Assembly: GCA_033344915.1 (NCBI GenBank) | Contig: JAWPML010000001.1 | Location: 310,001-374,000 of the forward strand | Direction of reading: 5' to 3' | Length of the DNA stretch: 64,000 nucleotides | Origin: Acidimicrobiales bacterium | GTDB lineage: Bacteria > Actinomycetota > Acidimicrobiia > Acidimicrobiales > Aldehydirespiratoraceae | Shown here: piece by piece, positions 33,698-41,346 of the stretch | How positions within the stretch are numbered: position 1 is the stretch's first letter | Layout: every line of letters starts with the position of its first letter | The notes under the pieces: generated by a model | Database searches by the model: none | The model's input: the letters and a program-made list of their open reading frames with translations, nothing else | Told to the model about the DNA's origin: nothing | Position numbers and translations under genes: made by a program

Positions 33698-35359
33698 GTG
33701 CTCCACTTCGCAATCCTCAGGACTGCGGGCGAAGTCGACGCTGCCGTGCGGGAGGTCCTCGACGCGCCTCGTCCGCCGACGCGGCGCGTCGGTGGCGAGC
33801 ACCTCTTTCGGCTGGTGGGTGAAGGGACAGCCATTGCGCTGTGGTCGGACTACGGGCGGCCGTGGGCGAGTGACGATGAGGGCGTGACCGCGATGGTTGG
33901 GTCGCCGCGCCTGATCGGTACGGGCGCCGAAGATCTTCTCGATCGCCTGGCTGTCGACGGACCGGGCGGGGCGAGACGCTTCGACGGCAGGTTCACCGTC
34001 CTCCGCCTCGAGAGCGACGGAGGCGGATGGCTCCGATCGGATCGATTCGGATTGTCGCCTGTCTATCGAGGCATGGCGGGGGAGACCGAGGTTCTTTCGA
34101 ACCGGCCGGCGATCGTCGCTCGGCTCATCGAGGCCGCAGCCGGTCGGCGGGTCGCTCGGGATCGGGCGACGGCGATGAGCGTGGCGGTGCTCGGTACTGC
34201 GTTGGGTGACGAGTCCGGCTTTGAGGGCATATGCCGGGTGCCGGATCGCCACGATGTCGACCTGCCGACGCGTGGTCCCTCAGCCGATGTCGAGACGTGG
34301 CCCCACATGTGGGCTGATGATGGCGCGGCGATCGACGGTTCGCCTGTAGAGATCGTCACCGCAGTCACGGATCGACTCGTGGCATCCGCGCGACAGCTTG
34401 CCCTGGACCACGGCGGTGTCATCGACGCAGAGCTGACGGGCGGGCGTGACTCGCGCCTCATGCTCGCGCTCTTTCGTCTCGCCGGGGTCGAGGATCGGGT
34501 TCGTTTTCACACGTTCGGGGACCCCGGAGCATCTGATGCTCGGGTGGCCAGGTACCTGGCGGAGTCGTTCGACTTGGACTGGGAGATGCGGCGGGCGCGT
34601 CAGCATGAGTTGTCGGTCGAGGGATTCGTCCGTCGAGTGAGCAACCTGTCCGGCGAGTTCGGCGCGGGCGGCATCATTCCCCCCGAGGCCGGCACGATCC
34701 TCTGTTCGGGGATGTTGGGCGAAGCGCTCTCCGCAAAGTACCGCAACTCGAAGCCGGCGACCGTCGGCCGTGCGACGGCCCGACTCAAGGAAATTCTCGT
34801 CAGGTCGCAACCGTTCACGAAGCGGTCCACGGTCCGCGCGGTCATGAGCCGAGTGACCGAGGGGGTGGTGGAGTCGGCCGACGCCGGCTGTCCGCCGCGT
34901 GCCCTGCTCGATGCGTTCTATCTCCGCGAGCGGGAGCGTCGCTGGATCGGCTCTCGCCCGGATCGGTGGGACCGCAACGTCTTTCCGCTCTACTCACCCG
35001 ACGCCATCATCGCCAACATGCGCCTCCCGGTCGACGATCGGCACGGGGAGCGCATTCACAGCGCCATCATTGCTGCGGCAGGTCTCCCGAACGGCAACCC
35101 GGATGAGGAACTGCCGAGAGCGCCGGACGCTCCTCCGCTGGCTGATCTCGGTGGACTGCGTTGGGCGGATGTTCTCGTCGAGATGGCACATGAGACACGT
35201 GCGAGTCCGATGTCGGAGTGCATCGACACACGCGCGGTCGTCCGTGCGGCCGAGAACCTGGCCGGACTCGGACGTGTCGAGCGCCAGCAACTGTTGGACG
35301 CCCTGACCGCGCTTGCGTGGATGACGCCGGGGTTGATCCCAGCGTACTTCGACAACTGA
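33698..35359 (+). CDS. Asparagine-synthetase-like ATP-pyrophosphatase protein
   Basis: A 553-residue protein. The C-terminal half carries the PP-loop ELTGGRDSRLMLALF (Thr247-Ser252), matching the SGGxDS(R) ATP-binding motif of the AsnB synthetase domain, then FGDPGASDARVARYLAESFDLD. The N-terminal 200 residues resemble the glutaminase half (FDGRFTVLRLESDGGGWLRSDRFGLSPVY) but lack an N-terminal Cys nucleophile, so ammonia release from glutamine is not expected. Such degenerate AsnB proteins include lasso-peptide cyclases and amide-forming enzymes of glycan or antibiotic clusters. A remnant of a second copy follows directly. Confidence 0.75.
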   Translation: MLHFAILRTAGEVDAAVREVLDAPRPPTRRVGGEHLFRLVGEGTAIALWSDYGRPWASDDEGVTAMVGSPRLIGTGAEDLLDRLAVDGPGGARRFDGRFTVLRLESDGGGWLRSDRFGLSPVYRGMAGETEVLSNRPAIVARLIEAAAGRRVARDRATAMSVAVLGTALGDESGFEGICRVPDRHDVDLPTRGPSADVETWPHMWADDGAAIDGSPVEIVTAVTDRLVASARQLALDHGGVIDAELTGGRDSRLMLALFRLAGVEDRVRFHTFGDPGASDARVARYLAESFDLDWEMRRARQHELSVEGFVRRVSNLSGEFGAGGIIPPEAGTILCSGMLGEALSAKYRNSKPATVGRATARLKEILVRSQPFTKRSTVRAVMSRVTEGVVESADAGCPPRALLDAFYLRERERRWIGSRPDRWDRNVFPLYSPDAIIANMRLPVDDRHGERIHSAIIAAAGLPNGNPDEELPRAPDAPPLADLGGLRWADVLVEMAHETRASPMSECIDTRAVVRAAENLAGLGRVERQQLLDALTALAWMTPGLIPAYFDN

Positions 35360-35369
35360 ACAGAGCAGG

Positions 35370-35585
35370 AGCTCGTCGGACCACCGGTACTCTCGGCTCC
35401 GTGGGCACTGGCTGATCGTCGCCGCGATTCGGCGACGATTCGCCATGTCGCCGTCGACGCACGAGGTCGAGGTGTGGTCGCGGCCGTGGGACCTCCCCCG
35501 GGTGCCCCGCCAGAAGGTGACCGACGCCCTGACGGCGCTCGTGTGGGCAGATCCCGCGCTCTGCCCCGCGACGGTCGACGGCTGA
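35370..35585 (+). pseudogene. 3' remnant of a second asparagine-synthetase-like gene
   Basis: Translating this gap gives RYSRLRGHWLIVAAIRRRFA and then, from ATG 35445, a 46-codon piece ending RQKVTDALTALVWADPALCP-ATVDG. The end matches the preceding gene's RQQLLDALTALAWMTPGLIP. No start region, PP-loop or promoter is present. It is best explained as the tail of a tandem paralogue that has lost its front. Confidence 0.65.
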
Positions 35586-35614
35586 CCGGTTCGCCCGCCG
35601 GGAACGCCGTGCCG

Positions 35615-35620
35615 TACGGT
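35615..35620 (+). promoter_or_regulatory. -10 box of the thioesterase gene
   Basis: TACGGT predicts +1 near 35627, four bases before ATG 35631. Confidence 0.5.
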
Positions 35621-35630
35621 CCGCACCCGT

Positions 35631-36449
35631 ATGTCGTGGCTGCTCGATGAACGGACGGAACTCGAGTCGCTCGGCGACGGGCGCTACCGGCGCCTGATCG
35701 ACGACGGGGAGTTCTGGGGCACGGGGAGCCCCTTCGGCGGCTATCTCATGGCGCTCGGGTTCGCCGCCATGCGCCACGAGGTCACCGACGACGCCCGCCT
35801 GCCGCGCGTCTACACGCACCAGTTCCTTCGGCGGGTGCCGGTCGGTCCGCTGGGGATCGAGGTCACCACCGAGCGAGTCGGTGCCCTCGTGCACTCCGTC
35901 ACAGCCCGGTTCGTGGTGGGGGACGACACGGTCGGTGTTGCGACGGGGATGTTCACCGGCGACCGCGAGGGTCCGCACTATCTCGACGAGCCGATGCCCG
36001 CGGTGGCACCGCCCACCGAGCCCGACCCGGCGCCGGTCCCGGGCTGGGCGACCAACGTGCACGGTCGTTTCGTGCCGTACCGCCGATTCGGTGAGGACGG
36101 CGCGGTGGTGCCGAACGAGGACGGCGGCTGGCTCCGGATGGTCGAGCCGGGGGACTGGGATCACCGACTGGCACTGATGTGCAGCGACGTGTGGCCGCCG
36201 CCTGTCGTTCGGCATCCCGACCGGATGTGTGCCACGCCGAGCCTGCACCATGTCGTGCACTTCGGGTCCGACGTCGGCGGCAGCGGAGACCAGGCGCTGT
36301 TGGTTCGCCACCGCGCAACCCGTGGCCACGGCGGCCTGACCGACGAGGACATCACGCTGTGGGCCGACGACGGCCGGTTCCTGCTGAAGGCCCGCCAGCT
36401 CCGCACGGTGATCGACCTCTCCCGGATCGACACTTCGTCCTTCACCTGA
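35631..36449 (+). CDS. Acyl-CoA thioesterase family protein (double hotdog)
   Basis: A 272-residue TesB-like protein. The first hotdog has FWGTGSPFGGYLMALGFAAM and VYTHQFLRRVPVGPLGIEV; the second starts near residue 150 and includes SLHHVVHFGSDVGG and ITLWADDGRFLLKARQLR. Such proteins hydrolyse medium or long acyl-CoAs; the catalytic Asp/Gln/Thr triad of TesB is not unambiguous here. Its promoter gives a near-leaderless start. It precedes an LLM oxidoreductase gene by 44 bases. Confidence 0.8.
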   Translation: MSWLLDERTELESLGDGRYRRLIDDGEFWGTGSPFGGYLMALGFAAMRHEVTDDARLPRVYTHQFLRRVPVGPLGIEVTTERVGALVHSVTARFVVGDDTVGVATGMFTGDREGPHYLDEPMPAVAPPTEPDPAPVPGWATNVHGRFVPYRRFGEDGAVVPNEDGGWLRMVEPGDWDHRLALMCSDVWPPPVVRHPDRMCATPSLHHVVHFGSDVGGSGDQALLVRHRATRGHGGLTDEDITLWADDGRFLLKARQLRTVIDLSRIDTSSFT

Positions 36450-36493
36450 GGATGGGGCAGGATGGCGGCTCACCCGTCGTGCAGGAGTCAGCA

Positions 36494-37354
36494 ATGAAGT
36501 TCGGAATCGGATTCGCCAACACCGTCACCTTCGTCAGCGGCGAGGGAGCGGCCGAGCTGGGCAAGGCCGCCGAGGACACCGGCTTCGAGTCGTTGTGGAC
36601 CGTCGAACACATCCTCTATCCCGAGGGATACGAGTCGACCTATCCCTATGCACCCGACGGCAAGATGCCCGGCTCGGGCGACAGCCCGATTCCCGATCCG
36701 CTCATCTGGCTCGCCTACGTCGCCGCGAACACGACGTCGCTCAACCTCGCCACCGGCATCTCACTGCTGCCCGAACGCCACCCCGTGACCTACGCGAAGG
36801 AGGTTGCGACCCTCGACATGATGTCCGAGGGACGGGTCATCCTCGGTATCGGCATCGGCTGGCTGAAGGAGGAATTCGAGGCGCTCGACATTCCGTGGGA
36901 GGGCCGCACCCGGCGTACCGAGGAGTACGCCGACGTCATGCGTGAGCTCTGGAAGAAGGATGACGTGTCGTACGCCGGCGAGTTCATCAACTTCGACAAC
37001 ATCTCCTCGAACCCGAAGCCCCACGACGGTGCGGTGCCGATCCACATCGGCGGCCACAGCCGGGCGGCGGCCGAGCGGGCCGGGCGGATGGGCGACGGCT
37101 TCTTCCCGGCCAAGGGCGAGGTGGCCGAGCTCTTCGAGATCGCCCGTCAGACCGCGGCCGACAACGGTCGCGATCCCGATGCCATCGAGATGACCAGCTC
37201 GCATCCGGGGATCTTCGGTGACGATCCGCAGGCCGCGGTCGAGGAGGCTGCGAGCTGGGGCATGCACCGGATGATCGTGCCCGGCTTCATGTTCATCGGG
37301 AGCCCCGCCGACAAGATGGCGCCCTGGGCCGAACTCATCGCCGCCAACTCGTGA
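36494..37354 (+). CDS. Luciferase-like (LLM) F420-dependent oxidoreductase
   Basis: A 286-residue TIM-barrel protein: FGIGFANTVTFVSGEGAAEL, ESLWTVEHILYPEGYESTYP, NLATGISLLPERHPVTYAKE, GRVILGIGIGWLKEEFEAL and PIHIGGHSRAAAERAGRMGD. These are hallmarks of the actinobacterial F420-dependent LLM class. AGGAG at 36483-36487 lies six bases before the ATG. The hydride acceptor is not predictable. The stop codon is inside a palindrome shared with the converging hydrolase gene. Confidence 0.88.
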   Translation: MKFGIGFANTVTFVSGEGAAELGKAAEDTGFESLWTVEHILYPEGYESTYPYAPDGKMPGSGDSPIPDPLIWLAYVAANTTSLNLATGISLLPERHPVTYAKEVATLDMMSEGRVILGIGIGWLKEEFEALDIPWEGRTRRTEEYADVMRELWKKDDVSYAGEFINFDNISSNPKPHDGAVPIHIGGHSRAAAERAGRMGDGFFPAKGEVAELFEIARQTAADNGRDPDAIEMTSSHPGIFGDDPQAAVEEAASWGMHRMIVPGFMFIGSPADKMAPWAELIAANS

Positions 37355-37390
37355 GAATGGACAGTGGGGTCAGACCCCTGTCCATTCTCA
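37352..37390. terminator. 39-bp palindrome containing both stop codons of converging genes
   Basis: TGAGAATGGACAG (37352-37364) pairs with CTGTCCATTCTCA (37378-37390), and the centre GGGTCAGACCC adds five more pairs after a two-base bulge. The plus-strand stop TGA is at 37352-37354 and the minus-strand stop is at 37388-37390, so the two outer ends of one hairpin are the two stop codons. It probably terminates both transcripts. Confidence 0.75.
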
Positions 37391-38272
37391 GCTCCGGCGC
37401 AACGGGCGGCTGTGGTCCCAATCGGCGATGAGGCTGCGGATCGCGGTGATCAGGATCAGCGGCACGTCCAACATCGGATGGTGTCCGGCGGTCGGGAGTT
37501 CGATCACCGGGGCGACGCGGCCGAGCTGCTCGTACATGTACTCGCCGATGTCGCGGGTGACGAGTCCGTGCTCGCACCGAAGCAGGGCCACCCGGCAGGT
37601 GACGTGGGGGAGGAGTTCGGCCGCGTCCTTGCGGGCCGGCATGAAGATCGACGAGTCGAACTTCCAACGCCACTTGCCATCGGGGTCCTGGCGGAGAGAG
37701 CGCTCGGCGATGTGCTGCTTCACGTACGGCAGGTAGACGTCCTGGCCCGGCACGGCGCGGAACCGAGCGATCGGTCCGTCGGGCTCGTCGTACTCCCGCT
37801 CCTTGTTGAAGGTCTCGGACGCCCGCGCCTGGCGGACCTCCGGGTCGATCTCGATGACCGGCGAGTCGATGATCACGGCGCCGGCGAGAAGCGATGCGTG
37901 GCGCGCCGCGGTGGCCACCGTGACGAACCCGCCCATCGAATGTCCGACGAGCAGCGGTGGCCCGTCGAAGGCGGCGTCGCGGATGACCGCAGCGACTTCG
38001 TCGCACCATTGGTCGAGCGAGTATTGATCCCGCCGGTCGCTGTCGCCGTGTCCGGACAGATCGACGGCGGCCACGGAGTGACTCGCGAGGAAGGCGGGGG
38101 CGATGTGGCTCCACCAGTGGGCATGGGCCGCGCCGCCGTGGACGAAGACGATGCCGGGCCGCCCGGGGTCGCCCCACGACAGATAGTGGATCTCCGCCCC
38201 ATCGACCTCGACGCGGCGATCCTCGGGAATCACCGAGACCGCGTCGGTGAACCAGGTCGGTGTGTCGGTCAT
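37388..38272 (-). CDS. Alpha/beta-hydrolase
   Basis: A 294-residue hydrolase with oxyanion loop VFVHGGAAHAHWW, nucleophile elbow LLVGHSMGGFVTV, and late acid and His in LLRCEHGLVTRD and PTAGHHPMLD. DLSGHGDSDRRDQYS is the common post-strand motif. Many actinobacterial relatives are annotated as epoxide hydrolases or esterases, but no specific substrate residues are recognised. Its ATG is ten bases after the MFS gene on the coordinate scale, and both genes read leftward in one operon. Confidence 0.85.
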   Translation of the reverse strand: MTDTPTWFTDAVSVIPEDRRVEVDGAEIHYLSWGDPGRPGIVFVHGGAAHAHWWSHIAPAFLASHSVAAVDLSGHGDSDRRDQYSLDQWCDEVAAVIRDAAFDGPPLLVGHSMGGFVTVATAARHASLLAGAVIIDSPVIEIDPEVRQARASETFNKEREYDEPDGPIARFRAVPGQDVYLPYVKQHIAERSLRQDPDGKWRWKFDSSIFMPARKDAAELLPHVTCRVALLRCEHGLVTRDIGEYMYEQLGRVAPVIELPTAGHHPMLDVPLILITAIRSLIADWDHSRPLRRS

Positions 38273-38282
38273 GGATCCGACG

Positions 38283-39464
38283 CTACCGGCGACTGCGGGG
38301 CCCGATGTCGTCCATGGTCGTCGCGATCAACGCCTCGCCGAGGAGGTGGCGAGCCGAGGCGAGGGCGATCGCGGCGATCCCGGCGCAGACGAGGAATCCG
38401 ACGCCGAGGTTCGACACGCCGCTGATCACGCCGATGAGCGGCGCGCCGAGCCCGAAGGCCAGATCGAAGAACATCGAGAAGCTGCCGATCGCCTGGCTGC
38501 GCTCCTCGTCGGGGGCGCGGTCGACCACCAGCGCGAAGAGGGCCGGGAACAGGAATGTCTGTGCGACCGCGAGCACCGCGGCGGCGAGATAGGCGCCCGC
38601 CGGTTCCTGCCACACGAAGAGCAACAGGAGGCCGACCACGCCGAACGAGAGCGAGATGCGGGTCGTGGGCAGCGGGCCGAGCCGGTCGGGGAGTCGGGCC
38701 GCGCCGATGCGGAGGGTGATGACGACAGCGCCGAACACGACGAACAGGCGCTCAGGACTCTCCATCCCCATGCGTTCTCCGTGCACGACCGCGAACGCGA
38801 GGAATCCGGTGTAGCCGAGCAGGCCCGCGAAGAGCATCACTCCCGGTCTGATCGCGGCCGGGTGGATGAGGCGGCGCAGCGCGGGGAAGGGTGGACGGAT
38901 CGCCGGCGGGCCGGGTGCCGTCGTGCCGACGAACGCCGCGCTGACCGCGAGCGCACCGGCGATGAGCCATACCCAGTCGGTGCCGTGCGTGTCCCGCAAC
39001 CAGCCGCCGAGCAGCGGCCCGACCAGCAGGGAGCCGTAGATCGTCAACGAGAAGTACGACGCCGCCTCCGCCCGCCGGTCGTCGCCGGTCAGGTCCTGGA
39101 TCGAGCTGGCGATCCCCACGAAGACCGCAGCTTCACCGATCCCGGTGACAGCACGGATCGCGATGACGGCGGGAATCGACGCCGCCAGCGCGGTGGTCGC
39201 CGTGGCGGTGCCGGCCACGACGCAGCCGACCAGGACGAGCGTTCGCCGTCCGAGGCGATCGCCCAAGGGTCCGATGAACGGGCGGATGACCGCGGCGGCG
39301 ATTCCGAAGGAACTGACGGCGAGACCGACCTGGAAGTCGATACCGCCGAGTTCCTCCTCCACGAAGAGCGGGAGGACCGGCAGCGTCATGTTCAGACCGA
39401 GGAAATAGAGCGATGACGCCGCACACAGCGCGAGGAAACGCGGTGTGATCAGACGGGTCGACAT
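38283..39464 (-). CDS. MFS transporter (multidrug-type)
   Basis: A 393-residue membrane protein with twelve predicted helices. GPLGDRLGRRTLVLVG is the classical loop 2-3 MFS motif and AVTGIGEAAVFVGIASSIQD fits the motif C region of exporters. ATG 39464 was chosen because the preceding in-frame codons are arginine-rich and unlike a transporter N-terminus. It sits between the hydrolase and gluQ on the same strand with short gaps, so the three may be co-transcribed. Confidence 0.85.
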   Translation of the reverse strand: MSTRLITPRFLALCAASSLYFLGLNMTLPVLPLFVEEELGGIDFQVGLAVSSFGIAAAVIRPFIGPLGDRLGRRTLVLVGCVVAGTATATTALAASIPAVIAIRAVTGIGEAAVFVGIASSIQDLTGDDRRAEAASYFSLTIYGSLLVGPLLGGWLRDTHGTDWVWLIAGALAVSAAFVGTTAPGPPAIRPPFPALRRLIHPAAIRPGVMLFAGLLGYTGFLAFAVVHGERMGMESPERLFVVFGAVVITLRIGAARLPDRLGPLPTTRISLSFGVVGLLLLFVWQEPAGAYLAAAVLAVAQTFLFPALFALVVDRAPDEERSQAIGSFSMFFDLAFGLGAPLIGVISGVSNLGVGFLVCAGIAAIALASARHLLGEALIATTMDDIGPRSRR

Positions 39465-39481
39465 CGTCGGAGCCTGGCGGG

Positions 39482-40399
39482 TCAGTCGGTGAACGCCAAC
39501 TCGGGCCGCTGCGGGTCGTATGCAACGGGTCGAGGGGACACCGCGTTCGGGTCGAACCCCGCCGTCAATTCGTCGATGTCGGCTTCGGTCCCGGCGGCGA
39601 TGGCGAGCGATCGTCCGATCCCCGCCAGGAGTGAGCCAACCGTGCCGCCGCGGTCGCGCCAATCCTGCAGTCCGGCCGACCCGTCGCGCTTGGCGAGCCG
39701 CTCGCCCGCCGCGTCCACCACGAGTGAAACGTGGACCCACTCGGGCTCCTGCGTCCCGAGGACGCGATGCAGATGCGCGTGCCGAGGCGTCGATGGCAGG
39801 AGGTCGTCACCTCGGACCACCTGGTCGACACCCTGGAACGCGTCGTCGACCACGACGACCAGGTTGTAGGCCGGCGTGCCGTCGAACCGTTGGAGCACGA
39901 AGTCGTCGACGACTTGCCGGTGCGCCCCGTGAAGCCGGTCGTGGATCGTGACATCGGCGCCCTCGGCTCGGAGTCGGATCGCCGGTGGTCGTCCGCGGGA
40001 GCTGCGTTCGGCGAGCTCTGCCCGGCTCAGGTCCCGGCAGGTCCCGGGGTAGGAACCGGGGGGACCGTGGGGAGCCGTCGGGGCCTCGCGGATGTCCTTG
40101 CGGGAGCACCAGCACGGGTAGGTGAGACCGGCCGCCCGCAGGTCCGCGAGGGCATCGCCGTACGCATCGAGGCGGTCGCTCTGGCGGAGTTCGGTGCCGT
40201 CGAACTCCAGGCCCAGGTCGCCGAAGTCGCGCCGCTGGCTCGCCTCGTGCTCCGCCGTGGCGGTCGTGTCGAGGTCCTCCCACCGCAGCAGGAATCGTCC
40301 GTCGTCGACCCGGGCGAACAGCGCCGCAGCCACCGCGGTTCGCAGGTTTCCCACGTGGAACGTGCCCGTCGGGCTCGGGGCATAGCGACCGGTCGGCAC
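39482..40399 (-). CDS. gluQ: Glutamyl-Q tRNA(Asp) synthetase
   Basis: A 305-residue truncated GluRS paralogue that attaches glutamate to queuosine in tRNA-Asp. It has the HIGH-like APSPTGTFHVGNLRTA, the zinc-site CWCSRKDI with YPGTC further on, DRLHGAHRQVVDDFVLQRFD and a degenerate KMSKS (RLAKRDGSAG). It lacks the anticodon-binding half of true GluRS, as expected. Queuosine enzymes are not in the window. Confidence 0.92.
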   Translation of the reverse strand: MPTGRYAPSPTGTFHVGNLRTAVAAALFARVDDGRFLLRWEDLDTTATAEHEASQRRDFGDLGLEFDGTELRQSDRLDAYGDALADLRAAGLTYPCWCSRKDIREAPTAPHGPPGSYPGTCRDLSRAELAERSSRGRPPAIRLRAEGADVTIHDRLHGAHRQVVDDFVLQRFDGTPAYNLVVVVDDAFQGVDQVVRGDDLLPSTPRHAHLHRVLGTQEPEWVHVSLVVDAAGERLAKRDGSAGLQDWRDRGGTVGSLLAGIGRSLAIAAGTEADIDELTAGFDPNAVSPRPVAYDPQRPELAFTD

Positions 40400-40430
40400 G
40401 ACGGAATCGTGCCACGCCGGCGGCGTCGGA

Positions 40431-41228
40431 TCAGGCCAGCAGTTGCTCGATCACGAGGGCGACCCCGTGCTCGACGTTCGTGGTCGTCTCCTCGTCCGCA
40501 ACGGCCTTGACCATGTCGAGCGCGTTGCCCATGGCGACGCCGCGGCCGGCCCAGCGCAGCAGTGACAGGTCGTTCTGGTTGTCGCCGAAGGCCAAGACCT
40601 CGTCTGCCGTGAAGCCGAGTGAGGTCGCCAACCGTTCGACGGCGGAGCCCTTGTCGGCCCCGGGCGGCGTCACCTCGATGAACTCCACTCCCGAGGTCGT
40701 GATGTTCACCTCGTCGGGCATGAAGGGTTCCACCGCCTCGACGAGATCCACACGACCGATGTCGGGGTGGGCGATGAACATCTTGCCGATCTCGTCGCGC
40801 CGGTGCTCCGGCGTGGGCTTCACCGACCGGGGGCGGCCGTCCAGATTGACCGGAGAGAGCTCGACGAACCGCTCGTCCCACACCATCTCGTCCGCGAGCT
40901 CGAAGCCGAAGCCGACGTCGCCGAGCCCGCGGCGGGCCGCCGCGACCATCGCCTCGATGGTGTCGGGCGCGAAGACGATCCGCTCTTCGACCGATCGCGA
41001 CACCGCGTCGACGCGATGCCCACCGTTGGATCCGATGAAGTGATGGAGACGGGCGCCGGTCGAGGTCGCCATGTCGAGCCCGTAGAACCAGCTTCGTCCG
41101 GTGGCGGCACACACATGGATACCCGCGTCCGACGCCGCGTTGATCGCGGCGACCGACCGGGCCGCCGGGCGATGATCCGAACCGAACAGCGTGCCGTCGA
41201 GGTCGGTCGCGATCAGTCGTATGGACAT
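40431..41228 (-). CDS. Cof-type HAD phosphatase
   Basis: A 265-residue HAD type IIB protein: motif I LIATDLDGTLFGSDHR, motif II AATGRSW, and the C-terminal GDNQNDLSLLRWAGRGVAMGNA for motifs III/IV. ATG 41228 starts five residues before motif I; the longer frame is non-coding in character. Cof-like enzymes dephosphorylate sugar phosphates and pyridoxal phosphate. It lies 31 bases upstream of gluQ in the leftward operon. Confidence 0.87.
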   Translation of the reverse strand: MSIRLIATDLDGTLFGSDHRPAARSVAAINAASDAGIHVCAATGRSWFYGLDMATSTGARLHHFIGSNGGHRVDAVSRSVEERIVFAPDTIEAMVAAARRGLGDVGFGFELADEMVWDERFVELSPVNLDGRPRSVKPTPEHRRDEIGKMFIAHPDIGRVDLVEAVEPFMPDEVNITTSGVEFIEVTPPGADKGSAVERLATSLGFTADEVLAFGDNQNDLSLLRWAGRGVAMGNALDMVKAVADEETTTNVEHGVALVIEQLLA

Positions 41229-41346
41229 CGACCCGGGTCTAGCAGAGCATCGCGCTCGGGCCGCCGAGGTTTCGGCTGGAAGGCGGACGCCGAGCGGTGA
41301 CGCCCGGCAGTTGGCGGCGCGGCGCCATGCCTGGTGAAGTGGCGCC

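Noticed and set aside
35445-35585. A functional 46-residue small protein
   Set aside because: Its upstream in-frame sequence and its end both align with the tail of the preceding gene, so a gene remnant explains it better; no ribosome-binding site is seen.
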